Assembly: GCF_021272385.1 (NCBI RefSeq)
Contig: NZ_JAJSDZ010000009.1
Span: 930,001-994,000 of the forward strand
DNA: 64,000 nucleotides
Direction of reading: 5' to 3'
DNA from: Vibrio salinus
GTDB taxonomy: Bacteria; Pseudomonadota; Gammaproteobacteria; Enterobacterales; Vibrionaceae
Notes under the pieces: model-generated
The model's database searches: none
What the model saw: the letters and a program-made list of their open reading frames with translations, nothing else
What the model was told of the DNA's origin: nothing
Made by a program: the position numbers and the translations under genes
Part shown: positions 8,314 through 18,270 of the stretch, piece by piece
Layout of the letters: each line of letters opens with the position of its first letter
Numbering within the stretch: position 1 is the first letter of the stretch

Positions 8314-10353
8314 ATGAAAAAAGCCATACTGGTCCTGATTAGTCTTTTCTGGCTGACGACCATCGGCAGTAATGCTCAGGCTCGTGATGAGACACAAGCC
8401 TCCCCAACCTACAGAATCGGCATCGAAGCAGATGATGTCACTACACGAGTTTTGTTTAATTCGGCAGCTTATCATTTCGATTTTAACGTGCAGTACGTCA
8501 GATATCCGAGTTTTGATGCGATTTTAAAAGCCATTGAAACCGGGGATGCCGACTTTGCTGCTAATGTAACTTTTACTCAAGAGAGGGCGAAACGTTTCGA
8601 AATATCAAGACCGACAAATATTGAATACACTTATATGTTCAGTAAGCATGGTGCCAGGCTGGATGATATTTCATCGATTGGTGTACCGGAAGGAACCATC
8701 TACGGTCAGCTCATCCGGGATCATTACCCACAGATGAAGCAGATATCTTATCTTGGCCATGACGCCGCAGTTACGCTTTTAAGAAGTGGGGCAGTAGATG
8801 GGGTCATTGACGCCATTAATCAGTTAAAACCGATGTTGTTTAAGGGATTTGAAGCCGAAATCTTAAATGATCAGCTTCCTATTAAACCGGTGTCTATTAT
8901 AGCTCCTTCCGGCAAGCATTCAGAGTTACTGAAGAAAATTCAGCAGTACGCATATTCAGCAGATCTACAACGGATGCTGAGTTCTTCAATTAAAAAATAT
9001 CAGCTCGATATCCGTAAGCAGGCACTCCGGCTGGCCGTCAGAGAAAGTGGTTTGGATATGCAAAGGATTTACCGGGTTAAGCTGGAAGATCTGAGTGAGT
9101 ATACCATCTACCACAAGAACGGTGATGTGGATGGAATTAGTGCTGATGTCGTGTTTCAGGCCTGTAAGATGCTAATGATTAAATGCGACTTACTCAGCCA
9201 GTCTGGCGAATCGTGGGAAAACATGTATTCGGAGCTATTGCAGAAGAAAATTGACATTCTTTCGCCGACCATTATTTCGGAACGCCGAAAAAAACACATG
9301 TATTTTAGTGATCCTTATTATTTCCCTGAAGTGGTGCTGATAAAACGGGAGAATTACAAAAATAACGTGTACAGCAATATCTCGGAATTAATTACCGAGA
9401 GAATCGGTGTGATTAAAGACGATTTTTTCGATACATTATTAACCAGAATGTTGCCGAACAAAGTGCTTTACCGGTTTTCGAGTCAGAAAAAACAGATTCA
9501 GGCGCTTTTGGATAAAAAAGTGGATTACATTGTATTAAGCCGGATTAATTATAATCACTTGTTACGTAATTCCGATACCGTTTTCCCGATTCAGGAAGAT
9601 ACTTTAATTGGTAACTTCTATAAGTCTAAGGTTGCGATCGCCTTCCCTAAAAATGAAGAAGGCAGATTACTTGCTCCATTGTTTTCCCGCGCTATTCACA
9701 TGATTGATATGTCGAAAATAATCACTAAGTACAATGTGCTTCCAGACTGGCGTGCAACGTTAATTGCCGAGAAACGATTTAACCGCCATAGTTTGTGGTT
9801 TCTGTTCGGTTTGTTACTGGCTTTGGCCGTGGTGGCTTATTATCTTCATATTCAGGCATTGACCGATAACTTAACCAAACTGAAAAACCGCCGGGCTTTG
9901 TACCGTAAATATGTTCGTGGTATTTCTTCACGTCATACTGTTGTCTATCTGGATGTAAACCGTTTTAAGCCCATTAACGATACGTTTGGCCACGAAGTGG
10001 GAGATAAGGTATTAATGCGGCTGGCGGAAAGAATTATGGCCCACTGGAAAGGAACTGGATACCGGATCGGTGGCGACGAATTCATTCTGGTCGGAGACAG
10101 TAAGGGGGAAGAACTGCTAGAGTCGATTGCTAATTTCGAACGTTTTGTTTTTATCGATTCTGATCGTAACCTGAGCTTTACCGTGACGGTTGCGGTCGGG
10201 ATTTCGCAAAACAGAGAGCAGCAATATATGGATCTGGAAGATGTTCTGCATCATACCGATATTGAAATGTACCGTTCTAAATACAAATCCCGGAGTTTTA
10301 AGTCCGCTTCCATCGATATGTCTGAGCCGGATCAGGAGCAAAAATGGGCCTGA
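8314..10353 (+). CDS. Diguanylate cyclase with two periplasmic substrate-binding domains
   Basis: The protein has 679 residues. The signal peptide is MKKAILVLISLFWLTTIGSNAQA. Two tandem SBP_bac_3-type sensor domains follow (about 30-240 and 250-485), then one membrane helix (HSLWFLFGLLLALAVVAYYL, 495-515) and a C-terminal GGDEF domain (about 525-670) with intact GGDEF (YRIGGDEFILVG). No RxxD sits five residues before GGDEF, so product inhibition through a canonical I-site is not expected. It should make cyclic di-GMP in response to a periplasmic small molecule, probably an amino acid. It stands alone on its strand before ffs. Confidence 0.9.
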   Translation: MKKAILVLISLFWLTTIGSNAQARDETQASPTYRIGIEADDVTTRVLFNSAAYHFDFNVQYVRYPSFDAILKAIETGDADFAANVTFTQERAKRFEISRPTNIEYTYMFSKHGARLDDISSIGVPEGTIYGQLIRDHYPQMKQISYLGHDAAVTLLRSGAVDGVIDAINQLKPMLFKGFEAEILNDQLPIKPVSIIAPSGKHSELLKKIQQYAYSADLQRMLSSSIKKYQLDIRKQALRLAVRESGLDMQRIYRVKLEDLSEYTIYHKNGDVDGISADVVFQACKMLMIKCDLLSQSGESWENMYSELLQKKIDILSPTIISERRKKHMYFSDPYYFPEVVLIKRENYKNNVYSNISELITERIGVIKDDFFDTLLTRMLPNKVLYRFSSQKKQIQALLDKKVDYIVLSRINYNHLLRNSDTVFPIQEDTLIGNFYKSKVAIAFPKNEEGRLLAPLFSRAIHMIDMSKIITKYNVLPDWRATLIAEKRFNRHSLWFLFGLLLALAVVAYYLHIQALTDNLTKLKNRRALYRKYVRGISSRHTVVYLDVNRFKPINDTFGHEVGDKVLMRLAERIMAHWKGTGYRIGGDEFILVGDSKGEELLESIANFERFVFIDSDRNLSFTVTVAVGISQNREQQYMDLEDVLHHTDIEMYRSKYKSRSFKSASIDMSEPDQEQKWA

Positions 10354-10483
10354 AAGTAGAAAGTGGTTAATCACTAAGCGATTAAATTATATGTCGCTCA
10401 AATTAAGGGAATATCACTTGCAATGACGGGTTCGTTGTTTAATAATCACCGCACTCTTAAGCAGAGTAACAAATAGAATCTAT

Positions 10484-10591
10484 GGAGGCTCTGGTCCTCC
10501 CGCAACACTAGTTTGTGAACCTGGTCAGGTCCGGAAGGAAGCAGCCACAGCAGATGACGTGTGTGCCGGGATGTGGCTGGGGCCTCCGCCC
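10484..10591 (+). ncRNA. ffs: 4.5S RNA, signal recognition particle RNA
   Basis: The 5' GGAGGC (10484-10489) pairs with GCCTCC (10582-10587). The universally conserved SRP helix 8 loop, GGTCAGGTCCGGAAGGAAGC, lies at 10523-10542, followed by the matching GTGTGCCGGGATGTGGCTGG strand. Length and sequence are close to E. coli ffs. It binds Ffh and directs co-translational membrane targeting. A TTGCAA/TAAT promoter-like pair lies around 10419-10450, leaving a short 5' leader as in E. coli. A T-run follows, and a Tn7-like end begins within it. Confidence 0.95.
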
Positions 10592-10603
10592 TTTTTGTCG
10601 CTG

Positions 10604-10664
10604 AAAGCATAAAGTGTCCTATTAAAAGCATAAGCTGTCCTTTTAAAACTCATAAAATGTCCTA
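10604..10664 (+). repeat. ffs-proximal transposon end: three TnsB-type sites
   Basis: Sites lie at 10604-10621 (AAAGCATAAAGTGTCCTA), 10625-10642 (AAAGCATAAGCTGTCCTT) and 10646-10664 (AAACTCATAAAATGTCCTA). They are spaced 21 bp apart start to start, so they lie on one helical face. The shared core is CATAA(A)nTGTCCT. Confidence 0.75.
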
Positions 10665-10706
10665 AACTTAATTTGGTTGTTTTATTACAACGTTAAGGGA
10701 CAAGTT

Positions 10707-10773
10707 ATGTACGTTCGAAATCTTCGCAAACCATCTGCAACTAAGAATGTATACAAGTTTGCAAGTTCTAATA
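10707..10773 (+). pseudogene. 5' stub of a tnsA-like transposon endonuclease gene
   Basis: There is an ATG at 10707 with AAGGGA 8 bp upstream, 43 bp inside the last terminal site. The frame reads MYVRNLRKPSATKNVYKFAS before running into the IS630 end, after which it stops. The start position, orientation inward from the end, and the KxxxxKNVYKFAS pattern resemble, from memory, the N-terminus of TnsA in I-F3 Tn7-like elements, where TnsA cuts the 5' strand. The identification rests on a 20-residue stub plus context, so it is tentative. Confidence 0.5.
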
Positions 10774-11861
10774 CCAATCACACTAATTAACTGGTCAATA
10801 TAGTCCAATCTCTAAAACAGAGCGAAATGACTCTACTTTTGTCTGCACAAAAACGATTCCAAGCACTACACAGCTTGTCGACAATATCGTCATAACATTC
10901 AAAACACCTATTGCCTATTTCGTTCTGACGTAACCAACTCCATACCTGCTCTATTGGGTTGAGTTCCGGCGAATAGGGCGGTATATGAATGACAGTCAGG
11001 TTCTTAAATGAATCAGCAAGATAACTTTGATGCCAACTGGCTTGGTCCATGATGACGACAGCATGTTTGTCTGTGGGTGTTGATTGTGAAATAAGCCTGA
11101 GTTGCTCTTTCATTGCTTCCATGTTGCTCATTGGAACAACAATAGCTTCCGCTTCTCCGATATTAACGCATACCGCCCCAAATAGGTATGCATACTCAAA
11201 TTGCTGCTGTTGTACCGCTCTGGGGCGAGTCCCTTTTTCTGCCCATATTCGGGTTGTTGTGTTGCGCTGGCCAAATCTGGCTTCATCTTGAAACCAGATT
11301 TGAACATCTTTTAAAGCAACATGTCCTGGGATCTTAAGGATCGTTTCTATTAGGAATTTTTTTAAAAGCTTCTTGCGCTTCTACTGATTGTTTTGGGTGC
11401 TTTGAACGCGTTGTTATCCAAACTAAATCAAGTTTTCTCAATATCTTATAGATGCGGATAAGCTGTACGATAGGCCAAATTCTTCATGGATGAATTCAAT
11501 AATATCTGTCCCCTGCAGTCTTCCACCTTCAGGTTTAATCGCATTGGAAGTTATGTACAGCTTTAACTGAGATAGCTGATCTTCAGTCAGTCGTGGAGGA
11601 CGGCCTGTATGCTGCTTTTCTACCAAGCCTTCAACACCATTCTTTAAATAAGCCGCCACCCAGTTATTGACACTGGTACGGCTGACTTTTAAATATTTGG
11701 CGATCTGAGTACGGCTTTTTCCATCCACAAAATGGGATATAGCAAGAAGTCTCGTACGCATCCTGGCATCAGATGTTTCACGAATAAGTTTTGGGAAGTT
11801 AGGGGTCGTCATATCAGCTCCTATTGAAGCTGATATTAGATCATAAAATTAGTGTGATTGG
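10774..11861 (-). mobile_element. IS630-family insertion sequence with TA target duplication
   Basis: Terminal inverted repeats CCAATCACACTAATT (10774-10788) and the complement (11847-11861) are perfect and flanked by TA on both sides, as expected for IS630/Tc1-mariner elements. The element is 1088 bp. It interrupts the tnsA-like stub on one side and directly abuts an unrelated IS5-type transposase start on the other. Sequence was therefore lost next to it, or the insertion followed an earlier deletion. Confidence 0.85.
10787..11812 (-). pseudogene. IS630 transposase, frame broken twice
   Basis: The N-terminal part (11812-11438) has paired helix-turn-helix domains (SRTQIAKYLKVSRTSVNNWV; HTGRPPRLTEDQL). 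The C-terminal part has the DDE_3 catalytic region: FQDEARFG, then VVIMDQASWHQS, then PPYSPELNPIEQVWSWLR with the catalytic Glu. The parts lie in different frames. One shift is near 11455, after YSLS. Another is at a run of seven A on the coding strand (near 11355). The A-run could be a programmed slippery site, but two shifts make an inactive gene more likely. Confidence 0.8.
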
Positions 11862-11867
11862 TATCAG

Positions 11868-12215
11868 ATGGGTAAATCGAAGAGAAAAATCACCAACTGG
11901 AAAGAATACAACCAAGCGCTCGTAAACCGAGGTTCGCTGACTTTCTGGATGAATGACGCCGCAATCACCAATTGGTACTGCGATACGCCGTCTGGACGCA
12001 GAGGTAGAAGCAATGAGTTCAGCGATTCCGCGATAGAGACTGCCCTGATGCTGAAAGGAATTTTCAACTTGCCACTCCGTGCTCTACAGGGCTTTATTGA
12101 TTCGCTGTTTCGTCTGATAGATGTAGATTTGCGTTCACCGAATTACACCAGCATAAGCAAACGAGCACGAACAGTAGAGGTGGACTATCGCCAGCCTCGG
12201 CGTTTTTCAAGATAG
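11868..12215 (+). pseudogene. IS5-family (IS903-like) transposase, N-terminal fragment
   Basis: The frame opens MGKSKRKITNWKEYNQALVN and continues with SLTFWMNDAAITNWY, SDSAIETALMLKGIFNLPLRALQGF and DLRSPNYTSISKRAR, typical of the first 105 residues of IS903-group transposases. It then ends in an unrelated tail. The DDE catalytic core and the element's ends are missing. The fragment begins only 6 bp after the IS630 element. Confidence 0.8.
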
Positions 12216-12282
12216 TTGTCACTACTTGCTTAGTTATTAAGCAACTTCTCTTTCTGGATTCAAGTGAACCTCTCCTATCGGT

Positions 12283-12615
12283 TCACAGTTCCTGATCTTT
12301 CCTTTTTATAGCCTTGAGCATGGAGTTATAGTATTTGGGTTTATTTTTAGACTTTTGCTCACGTTCAGGGATATTAACTTGATTGCTATCTTTATTGTGA
12401 CCGTGTCTTGTAAGTAAAGTGACACTATGATCTGCTTCTTGTATCGCATATGCCATCCTCTCATATGCATCTTCAAGTTCATATATGTTGGCTCTTTCTC
12501 CCGCCAAGCATGATACAAGTTGCTTTAGTTCTTCAATATTCTTATCTATTCGGCCGTATTTGCACTGCTGCTTAAAGATAGCTGACGATACATTGTAACA
12601 ACATAAGTAATCCAA
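12283..12615 (-). CDS. Hypothetical protein
   Basis: The 110-residue frame is hydrophilic with no signal peptide or membrane helix. A possible coiled-coil (IDKNIEELKQLVSCLAGERA and NIYELEDAYERMAYAIQEAD) precedes a Lys-rich basic tail (EREQKSKNKPKYYNSMLKAI). I do not recognise it. It lies in IS debris within the Tn7-like element and may be cargo or a chance or degraded frame. The start is uncertain. Confidence 0.35.
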   Translation of the reverse strand: MDYLCCYNVSSAIFKQQCKYGRIDKNIEELKQLVSCLAGERANIYELEDAYERMAYAIQEADHSVTLLTRHGHNKDSNQVNIPEREQKSKNKPKYYNSMLKAIKRKDQEL

Positions 12616-12639
12616 ACGAACAAGACAGTATAGAGTGCC

Positions 12640-12876
12640 ATGATTCTAACATTACCTGACCATGCAGAGCGACGCCGAATTATCAAAAAAATGCATAAGA
12701 CAAAGGATAAAGACCATTATCGCCGTTTGAATGCCATATTACTTCTGGCTGACGGACAGACTGTCACAAAAGTTCCTCTGCTTTCAGATACGTTGGTAGA
12801 GATAAAAAGAGTCATTATTATATCAATGCCTTCTTATATGGGGGCAATTGTCGTCGATAGCTTTGATAAAGAGTAA
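12640..12876 (+). pseudogene. N-terminal fragment of a second IS630-type transposase
   Basis: The first 43 residues ([20 protein letters not shown], then [21 protein letters not shown]) match the N-terminal helix-turn-helix start of IS630-family transposases. After TVTKV the frame turns into unrelated sequence and stops. The rest of the element is absent. This is a different IS630 lineage from that at 10774-11861. Confidence 0.65.
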
Positions 12877-12923
12877 CGTCTTAATTATTTCTTTATTCTC
12901 GTGAAAATTTTTTTGTCTCCCCT

Positions 12924-12952
12924 CTTGAAGTCTATTTTTCTTGTCCCTATAT
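12924..12952 (+). promoter_or_regulatory. Sigma-32 (RpoH) type heat-shock promoter of groES-groEL
   Basis: CTTGAAG (12924-12930) and CCCTATAT (12945-12952) with a 14-bp spacer match the RpoH consensus CTTGAAA/CCCCATNT with one mismatch per box. It lies 80 bp upstream of groES. It shows that the cargo chaperonin probably kept heat-shock control by the host sigma factor. Confidence 0.75.
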
Positions 12953-13031
12953 AGCAAAACGAAAGCGCAGTATTACGTTTTATTGATCATAATGATGTCT
13001 TTTATTTGAGTAATTATAGGAGGCTAACCTC

Positions 13032-14953
<1,922 letters not shown>

Positions 14954-14962
14954 CTTGAGCAT

Positions 14963-14990
14963 GAGCGGGCAAGTTATGCTCGCTCTTATA
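14963..14990 (+). terminator. Terminator after groEL
   Basis: GAGCGGGCA (14963-14971) and TGCTCGCTC (14977-14985) form a 9-bp stem with one G-T pair and an AGTTA loop, followed by TTATAT. The T-run is weak. Confidence 0.6.
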
Positions 14991-15083
14991 TACGTTAATA
15001 TTGCTGGGTACATAGAGAGTTCTGGGTTTATAAAAACTAGATATTTATTAACCGGCTTAATAAATATCTTTTATATAAATAAT

Positions 15084-15112
15084 CTTGATCTATTTACATC
15101 TCAGCGTTATAT
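15084..15112 (+). promoter_or_regulatory. Possible sigma-32 promoter of hsp20
   Basis: CTTGATC (15084-15090) and CGTTATAT (15105-15112) are spaced by 14 bp, the same spacing as the groES promoter but with poorer boxes. It would give a leader of about 75 nt, suitable for an RNA thermometer. Confidence 0.4.
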
Positions 15113-15172
15113 AAATAAGTGAAAAGGTTGTCTTACTAGAGACTTTTTCATAAACATTGTTTTTGTTATATG

Positions 15173-15197
15173 TTGCTTCTTTGGAGGATATATTATG
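15173..15197 (+). promoter_or_regulatory. ROSE-like RNA thermometer hairpin over the hsp20 ribosome site
   Basis: TTGCTTCTTTGGAGGA (15173-15188) places a TTGCT-CTTC strand next to the GGAGGA Shine-Dalgarno, 6 bp before the ATG. The arrangement resembles the last hairpin of ROSE elements, where a U(U/C)GCU strand masks the ribosome site of small heat-shock genes at low temperature. The pairing includes G-T pairs and was judged by eye. Confidence 0.45.
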
Positions 15198-15674
15198 AAC
15201 TCAATTGACCTATCTCCACTATATCGTAGTAGTGTTGGATTTGATCGCCTGGCTTCACTGATTGATCATGCATTAACCAGTGATACGGCCGTGAGCGGTT
15301 ATCCCCCATATAATATTGAAGTTCTGAATGAAAACCGCTATGCCATTACTCTGGCCGTAGCTGGATTTGTTCAGGAAGAACTTGATATTCAAGTCGAAAA
15401 AGGTGTATTGACTGTACGCGGCCATAAGGATGCAGATAAAGAGCGGAAGTATCTTCATCAGGGGATTGCCAATCGAACATTTGAACGTAAGTTCAATCTG
15501 GCTGATTATGTTGAAGTCACCAATGCGGACCTTTCTAACGGTTTGCTAACCATTACTTTAGTGAAAGAAATCCCTGAAGCGATGAAGCCAAAGACCATTG
15601 CTATTAATCAAAATAGTAAGGTACTAGAGCACAAAGCTGAAGAGAAAATCACCCAAGATGGTGCAGCCGCTTAA
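15195..15674 (+). CDS. Hsp20 small heat-shock protein (IbpA-like)
   Basis: The protein has 159 residues. The N-terminus MNSIDLSPLYRSSVGFDRLASLID matches IbpA/IbpB types. The alpha-crystallin domain (about 38-128) contains PPYNIEVLNENRYAITLAVAGF and IANRTFERKFNLADYVEVTNADLSNGLLTI. An A-x-L/I-x-I-like C-terminal motif is replaced by PKTIAINQ, which still offers an I-A-I anchor. It holds denatured proteins for refolding. It follows groEL by 241 bp with its own heat-shock-type control. A cargo of GroES, GroEL and Hsp20 suggests a proteostasis island. Confidence 0.93.
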   Translation: MNSIDLSPLYRSSVGFDRLASLIDHALTSDTAVSGYPPYNIEVLNENRYAITLAVAGFVQEELDIQVEKGVLTVRGHKDADKERKYLHQGIANRTFERKFNLADYVEVTNADLSNGLLTITLVKEIPEAMKPKTIAINQNSKVLEHKAEEKITQDGAAA

Positions 15675-15682
15675 ATTTAAAT

Positions 15683-15718
15683 AATGATAGGGTACATGTT
15701 CTGTACCCTATCATTTAA
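15683..15718 (+). terminator. Strong hairpin terminator after hsp20
   Basis: AATGATAGGGTACA (15683-15696) and its complement (15702-15715) form a perfect 14-bp stem with a TGTTC loop, followed by TTTAA... only TAATG. A partial copy of the left arm (AATGATAGGGTA) recurs at 15731-15742. Confidence 0.7.
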
Positions 15719-16210
15719 TGCTTAGAAAGAAATGATAGGGTAGGTATTACCAGACAAATTTAGTTGTAGCAGTGATTCGTTTTTTAACATTAAAGCGGGC
15801 GAGTTAGTCCTATGTTTATTGGCTAAGGTGCTTTTTTGGTGTCATCACTTATTATCGAGGTAAGTTCGGTATTAATAGAATCACTGTCAATAGAACTAAT
15901 CAAACGCTGGTGCACAAACTTGTTCAGGTGTGCATTATGGACCGTCTTTACCATCCACTTAACTCATTGTTTGAGATACTCGTAGAGTGTGTGCTTAACT
16001 ATGATGGCTTATATAGAAAAGTGCCAACCAATAATCGTGTTACTATACTTTAACTAATTCATGATTAGCTAAATTAGCAACGTTGCAGACTCATTTCTGT
16101 CCAAAACCTTGTTACGATGGCAAGATTAGTCGTGTGATTTTGGGTATGATTACATCTGGTTCTGTATGTGGTTTTCTTTCACAAGATTCATTGGAGTTAA
16201 GCTGAAACAA
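15719..16210. other. Gene-free stretch inside the Tn7-like element
   Basis: No credible gene of any size is visible in about 490 bp. I looked for I-F type CRISPR repeats, tnsA/tniQ fragments and tRNA-like structures and saw none. The stretch is probably decayed cargo or transposition gene remains next to the far end. Confidence 0.5.
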
Positions 16211-16214
16211 AAAA

Positions 16215-16311
16215 TAGGACACCTTATGCTTTCATCTTAGGACACAATATGGTTTTACTGTGTTATTAATGGCTTGGTTTATAATGGGGTGTTAGGACAT
16301 TTTATGCTTTC
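16215..16311 (-). repeat. Distal transposon end: three TnsB-type sites
   Basis: On the minus strand the sites read AAAGCATAAAATGTCCTAA (end of the element, 16291-16310), AAACCATATTGTGTCCTAA (16237-16255) and GAAAGCATAAGGTGTCCTA (16215-16233). The outer site is separated from the middle one by about 36 bp. The end is thus laxer than the ffs-proximal end, as the two ends of Tn7 differ. Confidence 0.72.
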
Positions 16312-16326
16312 AGCGACATCTTGATA

Positions 16327-16366
16327 TGTGCAAAATAAGTCAGCAAATTTGCACACTAAGTCAGCA
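16327..16366 (+). repeat. Pair of 19-bp direct repeats resembling an IS21-type end
   Basis: TGTGCAAAATAAGTCAGCA (16327-16345) and TTTGCACACTAAGTCAGCA (16348-16366) agree at 16 of 19 positions. The element begins TG, as in IS21-family and Mu-like ends that carry several such repeats. It starts 9 bp outside the Tn7-like terminus. No istA/istB gene follows; the frame from 16410 (MESSSQETGLKSQ...) to 16544 is unrecognised. Confidence 0.45.
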
Positions 16367-16576
16367 TAGACTATTTTCTGTTGTAGGTTTACTACAAAAG
16401 TTCTTTCACATGGAGTCTTCTAGCCAAGAAACTGGGCTGAAATCTCAAATTCTCAAAAACTTATTTGACGAAGACGATGACTGCCGACCCTCAATTGATA
16501 CTTTCCCTGAAAAATACAACAAGAAGTATTGTAGCGGCCAATAAAAATTGACCGCTATTTAAGATGCTTTCAACAG

Positions 16577-16813
16577 TTAACGTTCATTTTCCGGTAATAA
16601 TGGCGGAATGGAAGGAACCATGGGTGCGTTATCAATATCTTCCTGAGTCATTTTAAACTTTTCCGGGTAATGTTCCCGGCTGATACGTCGTAAAGGTTCG
16701 GTTGAACGCCAGGTGTACAGGCAGTGTTGGCATTGGTAAACTTCCCAAACATCAGGTACCTGTGATTTTGCGAGTACTTCAATATTGTTCTCACCACAGC
16801 GTGGACAAATCAT
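16577..16813 (-). CDS. Non-oxidative hydroxyarylic acid decarboxylase small subunit (VdcD/BsdD type)
   Basis: The protein has 78 residues. MICPRCGENNIEVLAKSQVPDVWEVYQCQHCLYTWRSTEP carries the two CxxC pairs and the Val-Pro-Asp-Val-Trp-Glu-Val-Tyr-Gln-Cys block typical of VdcD/BsdD. It ends with a Pro-rich tail. It is the third subunit of reversible phenolic acid decarboxylases and is required for full activity in known systems. Its start overlaps the stop of the UbiD-like gene at 16813, so the two are translationally coupled. Confidence 0.85.
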   Translation of the reverse strand: MICPRCGENNIEVLAKSQVPDVWEVYQCQHCLYTWRSTEPLRRISREHYPEKFKMTQEDIDNAPMVPSIPPLLPENER

Positions 16814-18252
16814 TATTTACTCTCCTGTTTTTGTGCAGAGATCATTTCAGTTAATTTGGTTATCCATTCTTTTGTTTCCGGTAGATCTTTTACTGGTTGG
16901 CTGAAATGACCTCGATTATCTGGCGCAACGGGAGTTGTTGCATCGATGATGAGTTTATCGGTGATTCCTGCAGGGGATGAGCCTGGATCCAGCTCAAGAA
17001 CAGACATATTGGGTAATTGAACTAAATCTCCTGCCGGATTAACTTTTGCAGACATAGCCCACATGACTTGCTGTAGGTCGAATGGATCAACGTCTTCGTC
17101 AACCATTATGACCATTTTGACATAACCCAGACCATGTGGGGTTGTCATTGCCCGAAGCCCAACGGCTCTTGCAAAGCCACCATACCGCTTTTTCGTTGAG
17201 ATAATGGCTAATAGGCCGTGAGTGTACATTGCGTTTACGGCTTGTACTTCCGGAAATTCTGCCTTTAACTGTTGGTATAAAGGGACACAAGTCGCCGGTC
17301 CCATCAGGTAATCGATTTCGGTCCAGGGCATACCCAAATATAAAGATTCGTAGATAGGATTGGTTCGGTAAGACACTTTATCGATGCGAACTACGGTCAT
17401 ATTTCTCCCGCCGGAATAGTGACCGGTAAATTCTCCGAATGGTCCTTCTATTTCACGAATCCGACTTTCAATCACCCCTTCAATAACGACTTCTGCCCCC
17501 CAGGGAACATCAAAACCTGTCAGTGGTGCTGTCGTGATGGGATACGCTTTTTCGCGTAGCGCTCCTGCCATCTCGTATTCAGATTGATCGTATTTTAGTG
17601 GTGTTGCTCCCATTAGGGTAATGATCGGGTCATTACCCAGTGTGATAGCAATTGGTAAATCTTGCCCTCGTTCTTCCGCTTTATTCAGATGAATGGCGAT
17701 ATCGTGCATTGGTACTGGCTGTAAGCCCAGTTTACGTTTTCCTTTTACCTCTAAACGATAAATACCCACATTTTGTTTACCAAAATTATCAGGATCTGTC
17801 GGATCGCGAGAAATGGTACATGCCTTATCTAAATAAAAACCACCATCGCCATCGTTGAGGCGAAATAGCGGAAGAATATCAAATAGGTTGATGTCATCCC
17901 CTTCTGTCGTGTTTTCGGCCCAGGGTGGGTTGTCACGTCGCTCTGGTGCAATCGGATAGTTGTCCCACCGACGGATGAATTCTGAGATTTGCTCACTGAC
18001 AGGCGTTTTCGGTGGTAGGTTCATCGAGATCGCATGATTTTGCCAGGAACCAATGGTATTCATTGCTATACGAGCATTGGTAAAACCTTCAATATTATCA
18101 AACCATAATGCAGGCGCACCTTCACCAATTCGGCCGGTCGCATTTGCGGCTGCAGCTATATCGGGTTCTGCTTTTACTTGTTCAGAAATTCTGAGTAATT
18201 GCCCGTTATCTTCTAATGATTGCAGGAAACTGCGTAAATCATCGTATGCCAT
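16813..18252 (-). CDS. UbiD-family hydroxyarylic acid decarboxylase catalytic subunit (VdcC/BsdC type)
   Basis: The protein has 479 residues and matches the VdcC/BsdC/EcdC-type UbiD decarboxylases in length and order. Visible blocks are MAYDDLRSFLQSLEDNGQLLRI, RDPTDPDNFGKQNVGIYRLEV, the prFMN/metal region EIEGPFGEFTGHYSGG with its conserved Glu, and VDEDVDPFDLQQVMWAMSAK. It uses prenylated FMN for non-oxidative decarboxylation of acids such as 4-hydroxybenzoate, vanillate, protocatechuate or gallate; the exact substrate cannot be read. It lies between the flavin prenyltransferase and small-subunit genes, matching kpdBCD/ecdBCD-type operons. Confidence 0.9.
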   Translation of the reverse strand: MAYDDLRSFLQSLEDNGQLLRISEQVKAEPDIAAAANATGRIGEGAPALWFDNIEGFTNARIAMNTIGSWQNHAISMNLPPKTPVSEQISEFIRRWDNYPIAPERRDNPPWAENTTEGDDINLFDILPLFRLNDGDGGFYLDKACTISRDPTDPDNFGKQNVGIYRLEVKGKRKLGLQPVPMHDIAIHLNKAEERGQDLPIAITLGNDPIITLMGATPLKYDQSEYEMAGALREKAYPITTAPLTGFDVPWGAEVVIEGVIESRIREIEGPFGEFTGHYSGGRNMTVVRIDKVSYRTNPIYESLYLGMPWTEIDYLMGPATCVPLYQQLKAEFPEVQAVNAMYTHGLLAIISTKKRYGGFARAVGLRAMTTPHGLGYVKMVIMVDEDVDPFDLQQVMWAMSAKVNPAGDLVQLPNMSVLELDPGSSPAGITDKLIIDATTPVAPDNRGHFSQPVKDLPETKEWITKLTEMISAQKQESK

Positions 18253-18270
18253 AGTGTTTTCCTTTGTAAA

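Noticed and set aside
15719..16210. CRISPR mini-array expected near the end of an I-F3 element
   Set aside because: No 28-bp I-F type direct repeats with palindromic core and no regularly spaced repeats were found.
16410..16544. Open frame MESSSQETGLKSQ as a gene
   Set aside because: It is short, starts beside transposon-end repeats, lacks a clear ribosome site and has no recognised motif.
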